Below are positions 63,290 to 64,000 of a stretch of DNA of 64,000 bases, piece after piece. Position numbers and translations under genes: made by a program. Origin of the DNA: Ruegeria sp. Ofav3-42 (lineage in GTDB: Bacteria > Pseudomonadota > Alphaproteobacteria > Rhodobacterales > Rhodobacteraceae); NCBI RefSeq assembly GCF_022347725.1, contig NZ_JAKRGB010000003.1, positions 124,001 through 188,000 of the forward strand, read 5' to 3'. Under the pieces are notes generated by a model. The model was not told where the DNA came from, made no database searches, and worked only from the letters and a program-made list of their open reading frames with translations. How positions within the stretch are numbered: the first letter of the stretch is position 1; each line of letters opens with the position of its first letter.

Positions 63290-64000
63290 TCACTCAAACT
63301 CGATGATCACGTCGTCCACGGCGAGGCTATCGCCGGGACCCGCGTTGACCTTGGCGACGACGCCCTTCTTCTCGGCGCGCAGGATGTTTTCCATCTTCAT
63401 CGCCTCAACGGTGCAAAGTGCCTGACCCTCCTGCACTTCCTGCCCAACTTCGACGTCGATCTTCACGATCAGACCAGGCATCGGGCACAGCAGCATTTTC
63501 GAAGTATCCGGCGGCAGTTTTTCAGGCATCAGTTTCGCGAGTCTTGCCTGATGAGGACGCCGTACATGCACTTTCAGGTCCGCGCCCCGATTGCGAATGC
63601 GGAATCCGCCCGAAATCTTGCCAACCTTCAGAACCAGCGGGCTGCCGTCAACGTCCAGCACGGCCAGTTGATCACCAGGCGTCCAGTCAGAAGCAACCCG
63701 CAGAGTCGTGCCATCTTCGAATTTGACCGTTGCGCCCTCTCTGTCGGCATTAACCTGAACGGCGAAATCCTCGCCTTGCAGCGTCACAACCCAGCGTTTG
63801 CCAACTTTGCGTTCGTGGTTGTCCATGCGCCCCGAAACACGGGTACGGCGGATTTCAGCAACCCGGTGCATCGCGGCACAGGACGCTGCGATCCGGCGCA
63901 GGTCGGCCTCGGGCAGAGTGACGCCTTCGAAACCGTCCGGGTACTCCTCGGCAATAAAGGCCGTGGTCATGTCCCCGCTGACGAACTTCGGGTGATCCAT
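63290..64000 (-). CDS. pccA: Propionyl-CoA carboxylase biotin-containing (alpha) subunit, C-terminal part
   Basis: The open frame continues past base 64000, so only the last 236 residues or so are seen. These include the BT linker domain (VEIRRTRVSGRMDN ... VKVGKISGGFRIRNRGADLKVHVRRPHQARLAKL, which holds the core to the beta subunit) and the C-terminal biotin carrier domain with MLLCPMPGLIVKIDVEVGQEVQEGQALCTVEAMKMENI, where Lys in EAMKMEN is biotinylated. The N-terminal ATP-grasp carboxylase lies outside the window. With the mutase, it handles propionyl-CoA from odd-chain fatty acid and amino acid breakdown. Confidence 0.93.
   Translation of the reverse strand: MDHPKFVSGDMTTAFIAEEYPDGFEGVTLPEADLRRIAASCAAMHRVAEIRRTRVSGRMDNHERKVGKRWVVTLQGEDFAVQVNADREGATVKFEDGTTLRVASDWTPGDQLAVLDVDGSPLVLKVGKISGGFRIRNRGADLKVHVRRPHQARLAKLMPEKLPPDTSKMLLCPMPGLIVKIDVEVGQEVQEGQALCTVEAMKMENILRAEKKGVVAKVNAGPGDSLAVDDVIIEFE

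Overview
The window reads as chromosomal DNA of an alphaproteobacterium of the family Rhodobacteraceae, most likely the Roseobacter group. The reasons are: a division and cell wall (dcw) cluster beginning with mraZ and preceded by a long structured leader; a DUF1127 gene followed by tandem CCUCCUCCC-loop 'cuckoo' RNAs; the short 446-residue prolyl-tRNA synthetase; a single LolF-type permease beside LolD; a DUF1127/DUF302/DUF2147/NnrU/HdaA gene complement; and fairly GC-rich coding sequence throughout. The genus cannot be fixed from this sequence alone. No prophage, transposase, CRISPR array or rRNA operon was found.

Layout. 1-11.9 kb: the dcw cluster on the minus strand, transcribed right to left: mraZ, rsmH, ftsL, ftsI, murE, murF, mraY, an intrinsic terminator, murD, then (after a lipoprotein gene, an oppositely oriented flavoprotein gene and an ABM-domain gene) the start of ftsW at the window edge. 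11.7-13.1 kb: a non-coding hotspot. It holds the mraZ leader, which ends in a strong terminator and resembles the UpsM sRNA locus of Rhodobacter sphaeroides. Facing away from it is a DUF1127 gene followed by six CCTCCTCCC hairpins, grouped as three cuckoo (CcsR-type) RNAs. 13.2-22.8 kb: UvrD/PcrA-like helicase, a GAF-GGDEF diguanylate cyclase, an FMN-dependent lactate dehydrogenase-like enzyme, pyruvate carboxylase and a MAPEG protein. 22.8-34.9 kb: two tandem tRNA-Gly genes, a GNAT enzyme, and a broken-up histidine cluster (hisB, hisH, hisA, hisF, hisE) interleaved with DUF2147, DUF302 and a polyamine-synthase-like membrane protein; then lipoprotein, CoA-binding and YHS genes, a candidate sRNA, and rlmB. 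34.9-43.7 kb: tRNA-Tyr, a PLP-enzyme/FAD-oxidase pair, DUF2478, NnrU, and a betaine-type ABC transporter whose two permease domains are fused, with a BetI-like palindrome upstream.

43.7-51.2 kb: a Tag-like glycosylase, a HELTH-motif lipoprotein, a cytochrome c, a DUF606 membrane protein, lolD and lolF, an unknown 119-residue protein, a family 2 glycosyltransferase and proS. 51.3-57.5 kb: an overlapping FAD-oxidoreductase/2-oxoglutarate-oxygenase pair, then a PerM-type membrane protein, hdaA and a Ppx/GppA phosphatase. 57.1-64 kb: a minus-strand VOC-GNAT-TerB/DnaJ-nuclease run, methylmalonyl-CoA mutase, a DUF4174 gene and the C-terminal end of propionyl-CoA carboxylase alpha; the last enzymes form the propionyl-CoA to succinyl-CoA route.

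The most rewarding parts are the RNA elements: the six-hairpin cuckoo array with compensatory stem changes, the UpsM-like leader, and a two-hairpin minus-strand RNA candidate near 33.1 kb. The least understood protein-level units are the FAD/2OG oxygenase pair and the PLP/FAD-oxidase pair. All calls come from reading the sequence; no homology search was run.
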